Assembly (NCBI RefSeq): GCF_026625885.1
Contig: NZ_CP113068.1
Coordinates: forward strand, 1,426,001 to 1,490,000
From: Roseateles sp. SL47
GTDB lineage: Bacteria > Pseudomonadota > Gammaproteobacteria > Burkholderiales > Burkholderiaceae_C
Reading direction: 5' to 3'
Length of the DNA: 64,000 nt
The notes under the pieces are model-generated. The model searched no databases. It was not told where the DNA came from and worked only from the letters and a program-made list of their open reading frames with translations. Made by a program: the position numbers and the translations under genes. This document shows, piece after piece, positions 36,874 to 46,877 of this stretch; the stretch's first letter is position 1, and every line of letters starts with the position of its first letter.

Positions 36874-37482
36874 GTGTTGGAAGAACGCTACGAAAAGTCC
36901 GAGGCCGGGCGGGCAGAGATCAAAACGAGAGCCCTGGTCCAGGGCCGGGTTGCCCGCAATCTGTTGCTGGTCATCGACCCCAGCAAGACGGGGGGCCAAT
37001 GGGTGGGTGTGGTGCAGGGCGCCACACCGGCCGATCTGGAGCTGCTGTTGCAGCATCGGTTGATTGCGCCCGCTGCGGGAGTGGCACGGGCGCCTGCGGG
37101 CGCTTCAGTGGCTTCGGCGGCCTCCACCGCTGGGCCGTCCACAGCGTCTTCCCCAGCGGCCTCGGTGGCCTCGGTGGCATCACCGTCTTCGGTCGCCGCC
37201 CCCGGCAGCCTGGCGCCAGCCTCGCGTCCGGTGCCGGCAAGTTCCACGCGCCCGATGGGGGCACCGGTGTCGTCCCTGGACTTCCAGCATCTCTACACCG
37301 CGCTGACGGTGTTTGCGAAACAGCAGGGGCTGCTCAAGGGCTACCGGCTTGCGCTGGAAGTGGAGCAGTGCCAGGACTTCGAGCAGTTGCAGACCCTGGC
37401 GCTGGATGTGGTGGACCGCGTCCGGGCGACCAAGGGAGACGCTGCAGCACACGAACTGCGTGAGACACTGGGATTCAATTGA
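36874..37482 (+). CDS. Hypothetical protein
   Basis: 202 residues from a GTG start with a strong AGGAGG site at 36860-36865. An N-terminal part (RALVQGRVARNLLLVIDPSK, then GGQWVGVVQGATPADLELLL) is separated by an Ala/Ser/Pro-rich linker (about 67-130) from a C-terminal helical part (FQHLYTALTVFAKQQGLLKG). No family is recognised. It lies between fadD and the FMN reductase gene on the same strand, 21 bases before the latter, and is probably cotranscribed with it. Confidence 0.75.
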   Translation: MLEERYEKSEAGRAEIKTRALVQGRVARNLLLVIDPSKTGGQWVGVVQGATPADLELLLQHRLIAPAAGVARAPAGASVASAASTAGPSTASSPAASVASVASPSSVAAPGSLAPASRPVPASSTRPMGAPVSSLDFQHLYTALTVFAKQQGLLKGYRLALEVEQCQDFEQLQTLALDVVDRVRATKGDAAAHELRETLGFN

Positions 37483-37503
37483 ATTGGTCCCAGGAGGGCG
37501 CCC

Positions 37504-38061
37504 ATGTCCCAAGCTTATCGCGTCGCGGTGCTGATTGGCAGCCTGCGGCAAGGCTCCTACAACCGCAAACTGGCCCTGGCGCTGCAGAAGATCGCGCCCG
37601 CGTCGCTCCAGCTGGAGGTGGTCGAGATCGGCCACCTGCCCTTCTACAACGAGGACGAGGCCGCGTCGCCCCCCGCCGGTTATACGGAGTTCCGCGCCAG
37701 CATCAAGGCTGCTGATGCGGTGCTGTTTCTCAGCCCGGAATACAACCGTTCGATTCCTGCCGTGCTGAAAAACGCGTTGGATGTGGGCTCGCGTCCCTAT
37801 GGCCACAATGCCTTCAATGGCAAAGCGGGCGGTGTGATTACCTTGTCGCCGGGCGCACTGGGCGGGTTCGGGGCCCACCAGCACCTGCGCCAGGTGCTGG
37901 TGTGCCTGAATGTGGCCACCTTGCCCACGCCGGAGATGTACATCGGCGGTGCCGCCGACATGTTCACGGACGAGGGTGGGTTCGCCAAGCCGGACACACA
38001 AGCCTACATGGGCAAGTTCCTGGCGACCTTCGCGGACTGGATCGGCCGTCAGAAGGGGTGA
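37504..38061 (+). CDS. NADPH-dependent FMN reductase family oxidoreductase
   Basis: 185 residues with a flavodoxin-like fold: VAVLIGSLRQGSYNRKLALA (FMN phosphate loop), LPFYNEDE, LFLSPEYNRSIPAVLKNALD (the EYN motif of the family), and KAGGVITLSPGALGGFGAHQ. It probably reduces FMN, quinones or chromate-like acceptors with NAD(P)H in the cytoplasm. Its stop overlaps the rsmE start by four bases. Confidence 0.93.
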   Translation: MSQAYRVAVLIGSLRQGSYNRKLALALQKIAPASLQLEVVEIGHLPFYNEDEAASPPAGYTEFRASIKAADAVLFLSPEYNRSIPAVLKNALDVGSRPYGHNAFNGKAGGVITLSPGALGGFGAHQHLRQVLVCLNVATLPTPEMYIGGAADMFTDEGGFAKPDTQAYMGKFLATFADWIGRQKG

Positions 38062-38840
38062 GCTTGGCTGCGCGTCTGTTTGTGGAGCAGCCGCTCGGCG
38101 CGGCTGCACCGGAAGAGGATTTCGCCCTGCCCGCAGGGGCGGCCCGGCATGTGCAGGTGCTTCGGCTCCAGCCTGGTGGCCAGGTCGTGCTGTTTGACGG
38201 CAGTGGCGATGAGTGGACGGCGGAAGTCACCGCCATGGGCCGCAGCGAGGTGCGTGTGGTGCTGCGCGAGCGCCACAGCGTGGACCGCGAATTGCGTCCA
38301 TCGGTGACATTGGCGGTGGTGATGCCGGCCAATGACCGCATGGACGGCATTGTCGAAAAGGCCTGTGAACTGGGCGCCACGGCCATCCAGCCGTTGATGA
38401 GCGAGCGTTCGGTGCTGCGGTTGACGGGCGACCGGGCGCAGAAGAAGCAGGCGCACTGGCAGGGCGTGGCGATTGCTGCGGCCGAGCAGTGCGGACGGAC
38501 ACGGCCGTTGTGGGTGGCGCCGGTGCAGACCTTGTCGGCGTGGCTGGCCGGTCTGCCGGCGCAGCCGCAGAGCCAGCCGGCGGCCGGCGGCGAGCGCCGC
38601 TGGTTGTTGAGCCCGGTGGCGGCGGAACCGCTGTCCACCCGCAGCCGCGAGGGGCACGGGCCTGTGGTGGTGCTGAGCGGCCCGGAAGGCGGGCTCAGCG
38701 CGGACGAAGAGCAGGCCGCCCGCGCACGGGGCTTTTTTGCCGTGCAACTCGGACCGCGCATCCTGCGTGCCGATACGGCGCCGCTGGCGGTGCTGGGATG
38801 GGTGGCGCTGGGCGGGACCGACGGAGCGTCAGCCGTCTGA
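38058..38840 (+). CDS. rsmE: 16S rRNA m3U1498 methyltransferase RsmE
   Basis: 260 residues. The N-terminal PUA-like part (HVQVLRLQPGGQVVLFDGSG) is followed by a SPOUT methyltransferase domain with KACELGATAIQPLMSERSVL, AIAAAEQCGRTRPLWV, LSGPEGGLSADEE and LGPRILRADTAPLAVLG (the trefoil-knot SAM site). GTG at 38058 overlaps the preceding stop by four bases (GTGA) and is chosen for coupling; a TTG at 38064 is an alternative. The 3' end overlaps the convergent methyltransferase gene by 12 bases. Confidence 0.94.
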   Translation: MSLAARLFVEQPLGAAAPEEDFALPAGAARHVQVLRLQPGGQVVLFDGSGDEWTAEVTAMGRSEVRVVLRERHSVDRELRPSVTLAVVMPANDRMDGIVEKACELGATAIQPLMSERSVLRLTGDRAQKKQAHWQGVAIAAAEQCGRTRPLWVAPVQTLSAWLAGLPAQPQSQPAAGGERRWLLSPVAAEPLSTRSREGHGPVVVLSGPEGGLSADEEQAARARGFFAVQLGPRILRADTAPLAVLGWVALGGTDGASAV

Positions 38841-40106
38841 CCCCACCGAAGGCTTTCGTGCGGACCCTGCGATCAGGTCAAACTTGAACAGACGGCACTC
38901 AATCGGGCCGTTCCACATCGGGACGCGGCGCGACTCCTTGAGGCGCATCTTGCTGGGCAGCTTCATCTCCGGGCACAGCAGCCAGGCCGTCCAGCCGGCC
39001 GGATGCTGGGTGTAGGCCCGCTTCCAGTGGGCCGACAGACGGGGGAAGAAGTCATCCCCCGCATCCCGTTCCTCGGACAGCCCTTCCAGACCGGCCCGGT
39101 TGCCGGCCTTGCCGCGCACCTCGATCCGCTCACCGTAGGGCGGGTTGAGCATCAGGGTGCCCGGCATGTCCTCTGGCAGCTTCGGTGCCGGGCGTTCCAG
39201 CGCGTCACCGCCATTGAACTGGATGTAGGCCTCCACCCCGGCCCGCTGGGCATTGCGCCGGGCGAAGTCCACCATCCGGAAGGCCACATCACTGGCAAAC
39301 AGCGGCACGGCCGGCGGATGCTCTGCCGCCCGGGCTTCTTCCTTCATCTGGCGCCACGCCGGCAGCAGCGGCTGGAAGGGTTTGAGTTTCTCGAAGGCAA
39401 AACGGCGCTGAATGCCGGGCGCAATGCCGCAGGCAATGGTGGCCGCTTCCACCACGATGGTGCCGGAGCCACAGCAGGGGTCATGCAGGGCGCCGCCTTC
39501 TTCCGGCGTGCCCTTCCAGCCCGCAGCCGCCAGCATCGCGGCCGCCAGGGTTTCCTTCAGGGGCGCATCGCCCTTGTCCTCGCGCCAGCCGCGCTTGAAC
39601 AGCGGTTCGCCGGAGCTGTCCACATACAGCGTGGCGTGCTGCTCGGTCAGGTGCAGTTGCAGCGGCAGGTCCGGCCAGCGCGTGTCCACGCTGGGGCGCT
39701 CGCCGGTGACCTCACGCATCACGTCGCACACGGCATCCTTCACCCGCAGCGTTGCAAAGTTCAGGCTGTGCAAGGGGGAATGCTGGGCCGTGGTGTCCAC
39801 GCGCAGGGTCTGGCGGGGGGTGATCCACTCGCTCCAGTCGATGCGATTGGCCAGCGAATAGATGTCGTCTTCCTGGTAGTACTCGCCAAAGGCCACTTCC
39901 ACCAGCACCCGCTGTGCCAGACGGCTGTGCAGATTCAGCCGCATCACCGCTTCGAGCGTGCCCAACAGGCCCACGCCGCCCCGGAAAGCCTTCGGACCTT
40001 CCAGGCATTCGCCGTTGGACAAGATCTCGCGGACTTCCGTCTCCAGCCAGGCTTCAACACCGGCGGGGCAGGGCAGGAACAGATGGAAGGAGGGGGGGGC
40101 GGACAT
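38829..40106 (-). CDS. THUMP-domain class I RNA methyltransferase (RlmL N-domain-like)
   Basis: 425 residues from ATG 40106 (MSAPPSFHLFLPCPAGVEAW). The N-terminal THUMP-like region is followed by a Rossmann methyltransferase with DPCCGSGTIVVEAA (SAM motif I) and the NPPYGERI catalytic motif. It corresponds to the N-terminal half of RlmL (m2G2445 of 23S rRNA) and related stand-alone enzymes found in betaproteobacteria. The exact base modified is inferred. The gene overlaps the rsmE 3' end by 12 bases. Confidence 0.9.
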   Translation of the reverse strand: MSAPPSFHLFLPCPAGVEAWLETEVREILSNGECLEGPKAFRGGVGLLGTLEAVMRLNLHSRLAQRVLVEVAFGEYYQEDDIYSLANRIDWSEWITPRQTLRVDTTAQHSPLHSLNFATLRVKDAVCDVMREVTGERPSVDTRWPDLPLQLHLTEQHATLYVDSSGEPLFKRGWREDKGDAPLKETLAAAMLAAAGWKGTPEEGGALHDPCCGSGTIVVEAATIACGIAPGIQRRFAFEKLKPFQPLLPAWRQMKEEARAAEHPPAVPLFASDVAFRMVDFARRNAQRAGVEAYIQFNGGDALERPAPKLPEDMPGTLMLNPPYGERIEVRGKAGNRAGLEGLSEERDAGDDFFPRLSAHWKRAYTQHPAGWTAWLLCPEMKLPSKMRLKESRRVPMWNGPIECRLFKFDLIAGSARKPSVGSDG

Positions 40107-40201
40107 GGAAGCTCGGTAGTGGTCGGAGGTGGGCACCGGCAAGGCGCCGGGCGAGGCCCTGGGATCGGGTGATTGTCCCACCGAGGTGGGCAACAAGCCG
40201 T

Positions 40202-41749
40202 TCAGCGTGCCTTGCGCAAGTTGGCGGGCGCTAGCTTCAGGGCTTCGCGGTACTTCGCCACGGTGCGTCGGGCCACGGTGATGCCCTGCTCCCCCAGCAT
40301 GGTGGAGAGCTGGCTGTCCGACAGGGGGTTGGCGGTGTCCTCGGCGGCAATGAACTGCTTGATCAGCGCCCGCACGGCGGTGGACGAGGCATTGCCGCCC
40401 GCTTCGGTGGACAGGCTGGACCCGAAGAAATACTTCAGTTCGAAGGTACCCCAGGGCGTGGACATGTATTTGGCCGTTGTCACCCGGGAGATGGTCGATT
40501 CGTGCAGGCCCAGCTCGTCGGCGATCTCGCGCAGCACCAGCGGCTTCATGGCCAGCTCGCCATGCGTGAAAAAGCCGCGCTGGCGTTCCACGATGGCCTC
40601 GCTCACCCGCAGGATGGTGTCAAAGCGCTGCTGGATGTTCTTGATGAACCAGCGCGCCTCCTGCAATTGGCCGCCCAGTGGCGAGTTGCTGACGCCGCCA
40701 CGGGTGGCGCGCAGGGCCTGGGCATACAGCTCGTTGATGCGCAGCTTGGGCAGCACATCCGGATTGATCATCACCCGGAACCCGCGGCCGGACTTCTGCA
40801 CGATCACATCCGGCACCACCGGCCGGTTGTCGCTGCGAGCAAAGCGGCGGCCTGGCTTGGGTTCCAGCGTGGCGATCATGGCCTGGGCGCCGCGCAGCAG
40901 TTCGTCGTCGGCGCCGGTCAGGGACATCAGGCGGCGCCAGTCGCGCTTGGCCAGCAGTTCGAGATGGCGGCGGCAGATGACGATGGCCAGCGCCTGTTCC
41001 GGCGACCGGGGCTGGGTGCGCAGTTGCAGCTCCAGGCATTCCCCCAGGTCACGGGCGCCCACGCCGGCCGGCTCCATCGACTGCAGCCACTTCAGAGCGC
41101 ACTTGAAGGTGTCCAGCAGCTGTTCGCGCTGTTCTTCATCGGCTTCTTCGCCCAGCAGGGCCAGCACCAGCTCTTCCAGCGGGTCTTCCAGGTAGCCGTC
41201 GTCATTGAGCGATTCGATCAGTGCCAGCAGGGCGGCCCGATCCACTTCACCCAGGTGCATGCCGGCCATCTGCGCCCGCAGCACATCCTGCAGGGAGGCG
41301 TCGGGGGCTTCCGTCTCGGGACGCTCGTCATCGTCGCCCGATCCGCTCGCGCTGCTGGAGGGTTGCTCCCGGATGCCGTCGAAGTCGTCCTGTTCGGTGC
41401 CGTTTTCCCAGTCGTCCCGCTCGGTGGTGCCGAAATCCTCGGCGCGGATTTCCTCGGTGCCGCCCGTGTCGGCATTGCCGTCGGCCTCTGGGGTGTCCGA
41501 CGTGCGTTCCTCTCGCTCGCCGGGGCGGTGGTCGTCGGCCACACGTTCGGCGGGGCTGGAGCCGGGGGCCGTACTGGCGGCGTCGTGCTCCTCGTCGGGT
41601 TCCAGCAGGGGATTGGTGGCCAGCATCTGCTCCACCTCCTGGTGGAGCTCCAGCGTGGAAAGTTGCAACAGACGGATGGACTGCTGCAGCTGAGGCGTCA
41701 GCGCAAGATGCTGGGACAGGCGAACCTGTAGCGTCGGCCTCATCGTCAT
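40202..41749 (-). CDS. rpoN: RNA polymerase sigma-54 factor RpoN
   Basis: 515 residues. The Gln-rich region I (LSQHLALTPQLQQSIRLLQL) interacts with activators. A long acidic region II of low complexity (residues about 50-155) is followed by the core-binding domain, and the helix-turn-helix by the RpoN box ARRTVAKYRE near the C-terminus. RpoN recognises -24/-12 promoters and needs AAA+ activators. The order lptA-lptB-rpoN on this strand is the one conserved in many proteobacteria, and lptB ends nine bases before rpoN. Confidence 0.95.
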   Translation of the reverse strand: MTMRPTLQVRLSQHLALTPQLQQSIRLLQLSTLELHQEVEQMLATNPLLEPDEEHDAASTAPGSSPAERVADDHRPGEREERTSDTPEADGNADTGGTEEIRAEDFGTTERDDWENGTEQDDFDGIREQPSSSASGSGDDDERPETEAPDASLQDVLRAQMAGMHLGEVDRAALLALIESLNDDGYLEDPLEELVLALLGEEADEEQREQLLDTFKCALKWLQSMEPAGVGARDLGECLELQLRTQPRSPEQALAIVICRRHLELLAKRDWRRLMSLTGADDELLRGAQAMIATLEPKPGRRFARSDNRPVVPDVIVQKSGRGFRVMINPDVLPKLRINELYAQALRATRGGVSNSPLGGQLQEARWFIKNIQQRFDTILRVSEAIVERQRGFFTHGELAMKPLVLREIADELGLHESTISRVTTAKYMSTPWGTFELKYFFGSSLSTEAGGNASSTAVRALIKQFIAAEDTANPLSDSQLSTMLGEQGITVARRTVAKYREALKLAPANLRKAR

Positions 41750-41758
41750 TCCCGTGAG

Positions 41759-42526
41759 TTACATCCGGAAGTGCTCGCCGAGGTAGACCCGGCGCACGTC
41801 CTGGTGTTCGACGATGTGTTGTGGTGTTCCTTCGGCCAGCACGGCGCCCTCGCTGATGATGTAGGCGCGGTCGCAGATGCCCAGGGTCTCACGGACGTTG
41901 TGGTCGGTGATCAGCACGCCGATGCCGCGCTGCTTCAGGAAGCGGATGATCCGCTGGATTTCCAGCACGGCGATGGGGTCCACGCCGGCGAAGGGTTCGT
42001 CCAGCAGGATGAAGCGGGGTTGGGTGGCCAGGGCGCGGGCGATTTCCACGCGCCGCCGTTCACCGCCGGACAGGGCGGGCGCGGGCGTGTCGCGCAGTTT
42101 CTCGATGGAGAGTTCCTGCAGCAGCTTGTCCAGCTCGGCATTGATGCGGGCGGTGGGCCAGGCTTTGCCCTGGTCGTCGCGCTGCAACTCCAGCACTGCG
42201 CGGATGTTTTCTTCCACATTGAGCTTGCGGAAGATGGAGGCTTCCTGGGGCAGATAGCTCAGGCCGAGGCGGGACCGCTGATGGATGGGCAGGCGCTGGA
42301 CGGGTTGACCGTCGATCTGGATTTCGCCGGCATCGGCGCGGACCAGGCCCACGATCATGTAGAAGCTGGTGGTTTTGCCGGCGCCGTTGGGGCCGAGCAG
42401 GCCGATCACTTCGCCGCTGTGCAGGTCCAGGTGAACGTCCTTGACCACCTTGCGCACGCCATAGGTCTTTTGCAGCCCCCAGGCCTGCAGACGGCTCCTG
42501 GGGGTGGAGGCACGGGCTTCACTCAT
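41759..42526 (-). CDS. lptB: LPS export ABC transporter ATP-binding protein LptB
   Basis: 255 residues. It has Walker [21 protein letters not shown], signature [15 protein letters not shown] and Walker [18 protein letters not shown]. The protein energises the LptB2FG complex that extracts lipopolysaccharide from the inner membrane. It overlaps the lptA stop by four bases and is nine bases before rpoN. Confidence 0.96.
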   Translation of the reverse strand: MSEARASTPRSRLQAWGLQKTYGVRKVVKDVHLDLHSGEVIGLLGPNGAGKTTSFYMIVGLVRADAGEIQIDGQPVQRLPIHQRSRLGLSYLPQEASIFRKLNVEENIRAVLELQRDDQGKAWPTARINAELDKLLQELSIEKLRDTPAPALSGGERRRVEIARALATQPRFILLDEPFAGVDPIAVLEIQRIIRFLKQRGIGVLITDHNVRETLGICDRAYIISEGAVLAEGTPQHIVEHQDVRRVYLGEHFRM

Positions 42527-43140
42527 TGGGGCTGGCGCGAATTCAGGTTGAGGCTGGGGCGCAGACCCAAGGGGGTGCTGGCGGCGGAGGCCGGCTCGGC
42601 CGGGATGTTCTTGGGCATCAGCACCACGCGTCCGCGGCCGTTGGGGTGTGGGGAGGACGCGCCGGTTTCCACCACGAGCCGCTCGGTGCGGTTGTCGTAG
42701 TTCAGGGTGGCGCCGGCCATGGTTTGCATCAGCTGGTCGCCGCGCATCACCTTGGCTTCGGCGTTGCCGATCAGGCGGATGGTTTCGCTGCGGGTGTCGT
42801 ACTCGATCTGGTCGGCGCGGCCTTCGATGCGTTCTCCGGGGGTATCGCGGTCCTGGCGGAACTGCACCTGGCGGCTGGTGGCGCCGTTGGCATAGGCCAG
42901 GTAGAAGCCGTCCTTGGTTTCCTGCACGTCCATGCGTTCGGCGCGGAGCATCAGGGAGCCCTTGGTCAGGATCACATTGCCGTTGAACTCGGCGCGCTGC
43001 TTGACCTTATCGACTTCGCCTTCCTTGTCGAACACCAGGTTCAGCGGCTTCTGGCGGTCGTCCTTGGCGGCATGCACCCAGGGCGTGGCCAACGCCAGGG
43101 CGAGTGCTCCGGACAACAGCAGGGGACGGCGAAAGGGCAT
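42523..43140 (-). CDS. lptA: Periplasmic LPS transport protein LptA
   Basis: 205 residues with a signal peptide ([19 protein letters not shown]). The OstA/LptA beta-jellyroll is shown by [20 protein letters not shown] and [20 protein letters not shown]. It bridges LPS between membranes. ATG 43140 (MPFRRPLLL) is preferred over 43161 because the signal peptide then starts normally. Its 3' end overlaps lptB by four bases. The lptC gene expected upstream is not seen; the adjoining DNA is the tandem repeat and dsbA. Confidence 0.92.
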   Translation of the reverse strand: MPFRRPLLLSGALALALATPWVHAAKDDRQKPLNLVFDKEGEVDKVKQRAEFNGNVILTKGSLMLRAERMDVQETKDGFYLAYANGATSRQVQFRQDRDTPGERIEGRADQIEYDTRSETIRLIGNAEAKVMRGDQLMQTMAGATLNYDNRTERLVVETGASSPHPNGRGRVVLMPKNIPAEPASAASTPLGLRPSLNLNSRQPQ

Positions 43141-43285
43141 GGTGGGATCCTGGCGGCACAAAACTTGCAGACCATTCTAGCCGTCCCCCAAAAACAAATG
43201 GGCTCTCCGCTCACTCCTTCCGAAGCCAACGCGAGAGCCCACCGCCCAAGTCCACGCCCACCCCATTCGACGCCCCGGGTCCCTA

Positions 43286-43588
43286 TCCAGCCACGCCCGC
43301 GGAACTGGCTCTGCCAGGCCGCTGGGCGGCGCCCCCCGGGGGCAGGAGCGAAGCGACTGGGGGGCCCCTCCTCCAGCCACGCCCGCGGAACTGGCTCTGC
43401 CAGGCCGCTGGGCGGCGCCCCCCGGGGGCAGGAGCGAAGCGACTGGGGGGCCCTATCCAGCCACGCCCGCGGAACTGGCTTTGCCAGGCCGCTGGGCGGC
43501 GCCCCTTGGGGGCAGGAGCGAAGCGACTGGGGGGCCCAAAATCCAGCGGCGCCCCCCGGGGGCAGGAGCGAAGCGACTGGGGGGCTTA
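43286..43588. repeat. GC-rich tandem repeat of about 85 bp, 3.5 copies
   Basis: Three full units start at 43286, 43372 and 43456 (TCCAGCCACGCCCGCGGAAC) and a shortened fourth at 43542. Each ends in GGGGGCAGGAGCGAAGCGAC followed by TGGGGGG. The fourth unit lacks the middle half (from the CCACGCCCG part to the CCGCTGGG part). Units differ by a few bases. There are no unique spacers, so this is not a CRISPR. The repeat fills the space between lptA and dsbA, and open frames across it (repeated Arg-Ser-Cys-Pro/Ala peptides) are shadows. Confidence 0.9.
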
Positions 43589-44266
43589 ACTCTTCCTCGA
43601 TTGCTCGATGAGAAAGTTCGCGACCGCGATCGCGCGCTGGCCGAGTTCCTCCTCGCTGGCCCGCAGCCCGAACCCGGCCATGGCCGGCGAGGTCAGGAAG
43701 CGCCCACCGATGGCGACCGTCGGCACGCCATCGATGTTGTAGCTGTCCTGCAACTTGCCGGCCTGCAGGCACTTGTTCTGCACGCCAAACGAGTTGTAAA
43801 GCTCCAGGAACTTGGCCTGATCCACACCCAGCGGCGCCAGGAAGGTGGCCATGGCCTTCGGATCGGTCAGGCTCTGCCCACCGCGATGGATCGCATTGAA
43901 GATGGCCGGACGCACCTGGGCTTCCTTGCCCATGGCTTCCAGCGTGAAGAACAGACGCTGGTGGATCTTCACGTTCTCGCGGAAGGCCACATGCACCTTG
44001 CGGTAGACCACATCCGCCGGCAGTTGCTTGGCCCAGGCTTCAATCGTCGGCTCGAACACATAGCAATGCGGGCATCCGTACCAGAAGAACTCGATCACCT
44101 CGATCTTGCCCGGCGCGCCGCCCGGCACCTTGGTGGCCAGACGCTGATATTGGCGTCCTTCCACCGGGCCTCCCTGTGCCTGTGCCGGCTGGACCAGCAG
44201 GCCACCCGCAGTACCGGCCGCCAGGGCCGAGGCGGCGGACAACTGAGTGAATTCGCGACGCTTCAT
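43586..44266 (-). CDS. dsbA: Thiol:disulfide interchange protein DsbA
   Basis: 226 residues. The N-terminus MKRREFTQLSAASALAAGTA has a twin-arginine-like motif before the signal peptide. The thioredoxin fold contains the active site FFWYGCPHCYVFEP (CPHC) and the cis-Pro loop GVPTVAIGG. DsbA oxidises cysteine pairs of exported proteins. A second cysteine pair is absent; one extra Cys lies in NKCLQAG. The gene borders the tandem repeat at its 3' end, and its stop codon lies inside the last repeat-flanking bases. Confidence 0.94.
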   Translation of the reverse strand: MKRREFTQLSAASALAAGTAGGLLVQPAQAQGGPVEGRQYQRLATKVPGGAPGKIEVIEFFWYGCPHCYVFEPTIEAWAKQLPADVVYRKVHVAFRENVKIHQRLFFTLEAMGKEAQVRPAIFNAIHRGGQSLTDPKAMATFLAPLGVDQAKFLELYNSFGVQNKCLQAGKLQDSYNIDGVPTVAIGGRFLTSPAMAGFGLRASEEELGQRAIAVANFLIEQSRKS

Positions 44267-44372
44267 CTTTAGGTTCCTTTGCGGATCACCGGTCGATGCC
44301 GGCGCCGCGATGCTAGGGAGTCAAACTTAGGCCGACATTAATGCGGGAATCAATCAGGCATCAAGACCGGCA

Positions 44373-45065
44373 TCAACGCTGAACCGCGACCAGATTGGCC
44401 TCGATGCCGGCCGTTTCCAGCTTCTTCTGCTGGCTTTCGGCCTCATCGCGGCTGTCGAACGGACCCAGACGCACGCGGTAGACGGTACGGCCGGACTGCT
44501 CCCGCTCCATCACCTTGGCCGAAAACCCCTGGATGGCCAGCTTGGCGCGCTGCTGCTCGGCGTCTTCCATCCGGGTGAAGGCGCCCGCCTGGACAAAATA
44601 GCCGTTGCTGGCGCGGGCGGTGTCAGCCGCTCTATCGGTGGGTTTGTCGCTGGGCTTGTCGGCGGGTTTGTCCGTTGGCTTGGTGTCCACCCGTGCCGTC
44701 GGGCGGCCTTCCACGGCCGGGGCGCTCAGCGGGGCGTTGCCGTTGGCGGCGGCCGTGCCGGTGCCGGACTGCGCCGGTGCGGTCGTGGCCGCTGGCGGCA
44801 CCACCGCCGGTGCCGGGCCGGGCGTGACCACGCCGGACGCCGCCTTGGCGCCCGCGCGGCCGGCCAGCGGCGCATTCGGGTCCCAGTTGCGGTTGCGTTC
44901 CGCTTCCTGCGCGTCCTGTTCAGCGGTGCGCTGCGGCAGCTTGTTGATGAACGGCACGGGGGCCTTGGTGACGTACAACGCCACCCCCAGCGCGATGCCC
45001 AGCCCCAGCAACAGGCCCACGATCAGGCCCATGGCGAAGCCGCCGCGCTGTTTCTCCTTGCTCAT
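44373..45065 (-). CDS. SPOR-domain protein
   Basis: 230 residues. A single membrane helix ([20 protein letters not shown]) follows a short cytoplasmic start. A Pro/Ala/Thr/Lys-rich periplasmic linker leads to a C-terminal SPOR domain ([20 protein letters not shown], then [20 protein letters not shown]). SPOR domains bind denuded peptidoglycan at the septum. It resembles the FtsN/DedD-type proteins commonly encoded right after argS in Burkholderiales. Its start overlaps the argS stop by four bases. Confidence 0.9.
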   Translation of the reverse strand: MSKEKQRGGFAMGLIVGLLLGLGIALGVALYVTKAPVPFINKLPQRTAEQDAQEAERNRNWDPNAPLAGRAGAKAASGVVTPGPAPAVVPPAATTAPAQSGTGTAAANGNAPLSAPAVEGRPTARVDTKPTDKPADKPSDKPTDRAADTARASNGYFVQAGAFTRMEDAEQQRAKLAIQGFSAKVMEREQSGRTVYRVRLGPFDSRDEAESQQKKLETAGIEANLVAVQR

Positions 45066-46792
45066 TGAAGCTCCTGGTTGTCTCGAGCCATCGTTTCCGG
45101 GGCAGACACGCCCAGCACCGCCAGGGCATTGCGCACCACCTGGCGGGTGGCCGTCAGCAAGGCCATGCGAGACCGGGTCAGCGCAGCGTCATCGACCAGG
45201 AAACGCTCGGCCGCATAGTAGCTGTGGAAGGCACCGGCCAGATCGCGCAGATAGAAGGCGACGTCATGGGGGGCCAGGTCCTCTGCGGCGCTGGTCAGCA
45301 TGCGGGGATAGTCGGCCAGCTTCTGCATCAGTGCGTATTCCGTGGGCGCCGTCAGCAGGCTCAGATCGGCCAGGCCCAGTGCCGCCATGTCACCGCCCTG
45401 CTCCGCCCAGTTGCGCAGCACCGAGCAGATCCGCGCATGGGCGTACTGCACGTAGAACACCGGGTTCTCGTCATTGGCCTTGAGCGCCAGGTCCACGTCG
45501 AAGACGAACTCGGTGTCGGCTTTGCGGCTGATCAGGAAGAAACGCACCGCGTCGCGGCTGGTCCAGTCGATCAGGTCGCGCAGGGTGACGTAGGAGCCGG
45601 CCCGCTTGGAGATCTTCACCTCCTCGCCGCCCTTCATCACGGTCACCATCTTGTGCAGGACGTAGTCCGGGAAGCCCTGCGGGATGCCCACGCCGGTGGC
45701 TTGCAGCCCGCCGCGCACCCGGGCAATCGTGCCGTGGTGGTCGGTGCCCTGGATGTTGATGCACTTGCTGAAGCCGCGCTTGAACTTGTTGACGTGATAG
45801 GCCACGTCCGGCACGAAGTAGGTGTAGGTGCCGTCGGACTTGCGCATGACGCGGTCCTTGTCGTCACCGTAGTCGGTCGAGCGCAGCCACAGGGCGCCGC
45901 CGTCTTCATACGTCTTGCCGTTGGCCATCATGCGCGACACCGCATCTTCCACCTGCCCGCCGGTGTAGAGGCTGGACTCCAGGAAGTAGTTGTCGAAGCG
46001 CAGACCGAAGGCTTGCAGGTCCAGGTCCTGCTCGTGACGCAGATAGGCCACGGCGAACTGGCGGATGCTGTCCAGGTCGTTGATGTCACCGGAGGCGGTG
46101 AATTCCCGGTCGTCGGCCTTGACGGTCGCTTTGCTCAGGAAGGCTTCCGCGATGTCCTGGATGTAATCGCCGTTGTAGGCGGATTCCGGCCAGCCCGCGT
46201 CGCCCGGCTTCAGCCCCTTCAGGCGCGCCTGGGTGGAGTGGGCCAGGGTGGCGATCTGCACACCGGCGTCGTTGTAATAGAACTCCCGGCGGACGGTCCA
46301 GCCCTGGGTGCTGAACAGATGGCAGAGCGAGTCGCCCAGGGCGGCCTGGCGGGCGTGGCCCACGTGCAAGGGCCCGGTCGGGTTGGCCGAGACGAATTCC
46401 ACCAGCACCGAGTCCGGATGGGCCGGTTGCTGGCCGAAGCGCTCGGCGGCCGTCAGCACCTCGCCGATCACGGCCTGGCGGGCGGCGGGTTTGAGCTTCA
46501 GGTTGATGAAACCCGGGCCGGCGATTTCCAGGGCGTCCACCCAGCGTTGCACCGCCGGCTGTTCCTGCAGTTGTGCGATGAGCGTCTGGGCCAGCTCGCG
46601 CGGGTTCTTTCGCAAGGCCTTGGACAGCTGCATGGCCGCCGTACAGGCGAAATCGCCATGGCTGGCCTGCTTCGGCGTTTCAAAGGCGGCCGCCGGGGCG
46701 GCGGCGATCGCGCCGCTGGCGACGGCGTCCTGGCTCAAGGCCTGGAGCACGGTCCCCAGGGCGTCGAGCAATTCCTGCTTGGCTTGAATCAT
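45062..46792 (-). CDS. argS: Arginyl-tRNA synthetase
   Basis: 576 residues. The HIGH-type motif is [20 protein letters not shown] and the KMSKS-like motif is [20 protein letters not shown]. An N-terminal tRNA-binding domain and a C-terminal DALR anticodon domain ([16 protein letters not shown]) are present. ATG 46792 ([13 protein letters not shown]) is the standard start; ATG 46801 would add three residues. The divergent kinase gene starts 85 bases away. The SPOR gene is translationally coupled downstream. Confidence 0.96.
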   Translation of the reverse strand: MIQAKQELLDALGTVLQALSQDAVASGAIAAAPAAAFETPKQASHGDFACTAAMQLSKALRKNPRELAQTLIAQLQEQPAVQRWVDALEIAGPGFINLKLKPAARQAVIGEVLTAAERFGQQPAHPDSVLVEFVSANPTGPLHVGHARQAALGDSLCHLFSTQGWTVRREFYYNDAGVQIATLAHSTQARLKGLKPGDAGWPESAYNGDYIQDIAEAFLSKATVKADDREFTASGDINDLDSIRQFAVAYLRHEQDLDLQAFGLRFDNYFLESSLYTGGQVEDAVSRMMANGKTYEDGGALWLRSTDYGDDKDRVMRKSDGTYTYFVPDVAYHVNKFKRGFSKCINIQGTDHHGTIARVRGGLQATGVGIPQGFPDYVLHKMVTVMKGGEEVKISKRAGSYVTLRDLIDWTSRDAVRFFLISRKADTEFVFDVDLALKANDENPVFYVQYAHARICSVLRNWAEQGGDMAALGLADLSLLTAPTEYALMQKLADYPRMLTSAAEDLAPHDVAFYLRDLAGAFHSYYAAERFLVDDAALTRSRMALLTATRQVVRNALAVLGVSAPETMARDNQELQ

Positions 46793-46877
46793 GTGTCGCA
46801 TTTTAGGGGGCACGTCCTGTAATAGACCGTCAAGCCACTTGCCGCTCGACACCCTGTGCGGCAGGATGCTTGTAACG

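Noticed and set aside
43286..43588. CRISPR array
   Set aside because: The repeated units are contiguous, with no unique spacers of constant length and no cas genes nearby.
43041..43772. Open frames with repeated Arg-Ser-Cys-Pro peptides
   Set aside because: They run over the 85-bp tandem repeat and are created by its period; no signal, start or homologue pattern.
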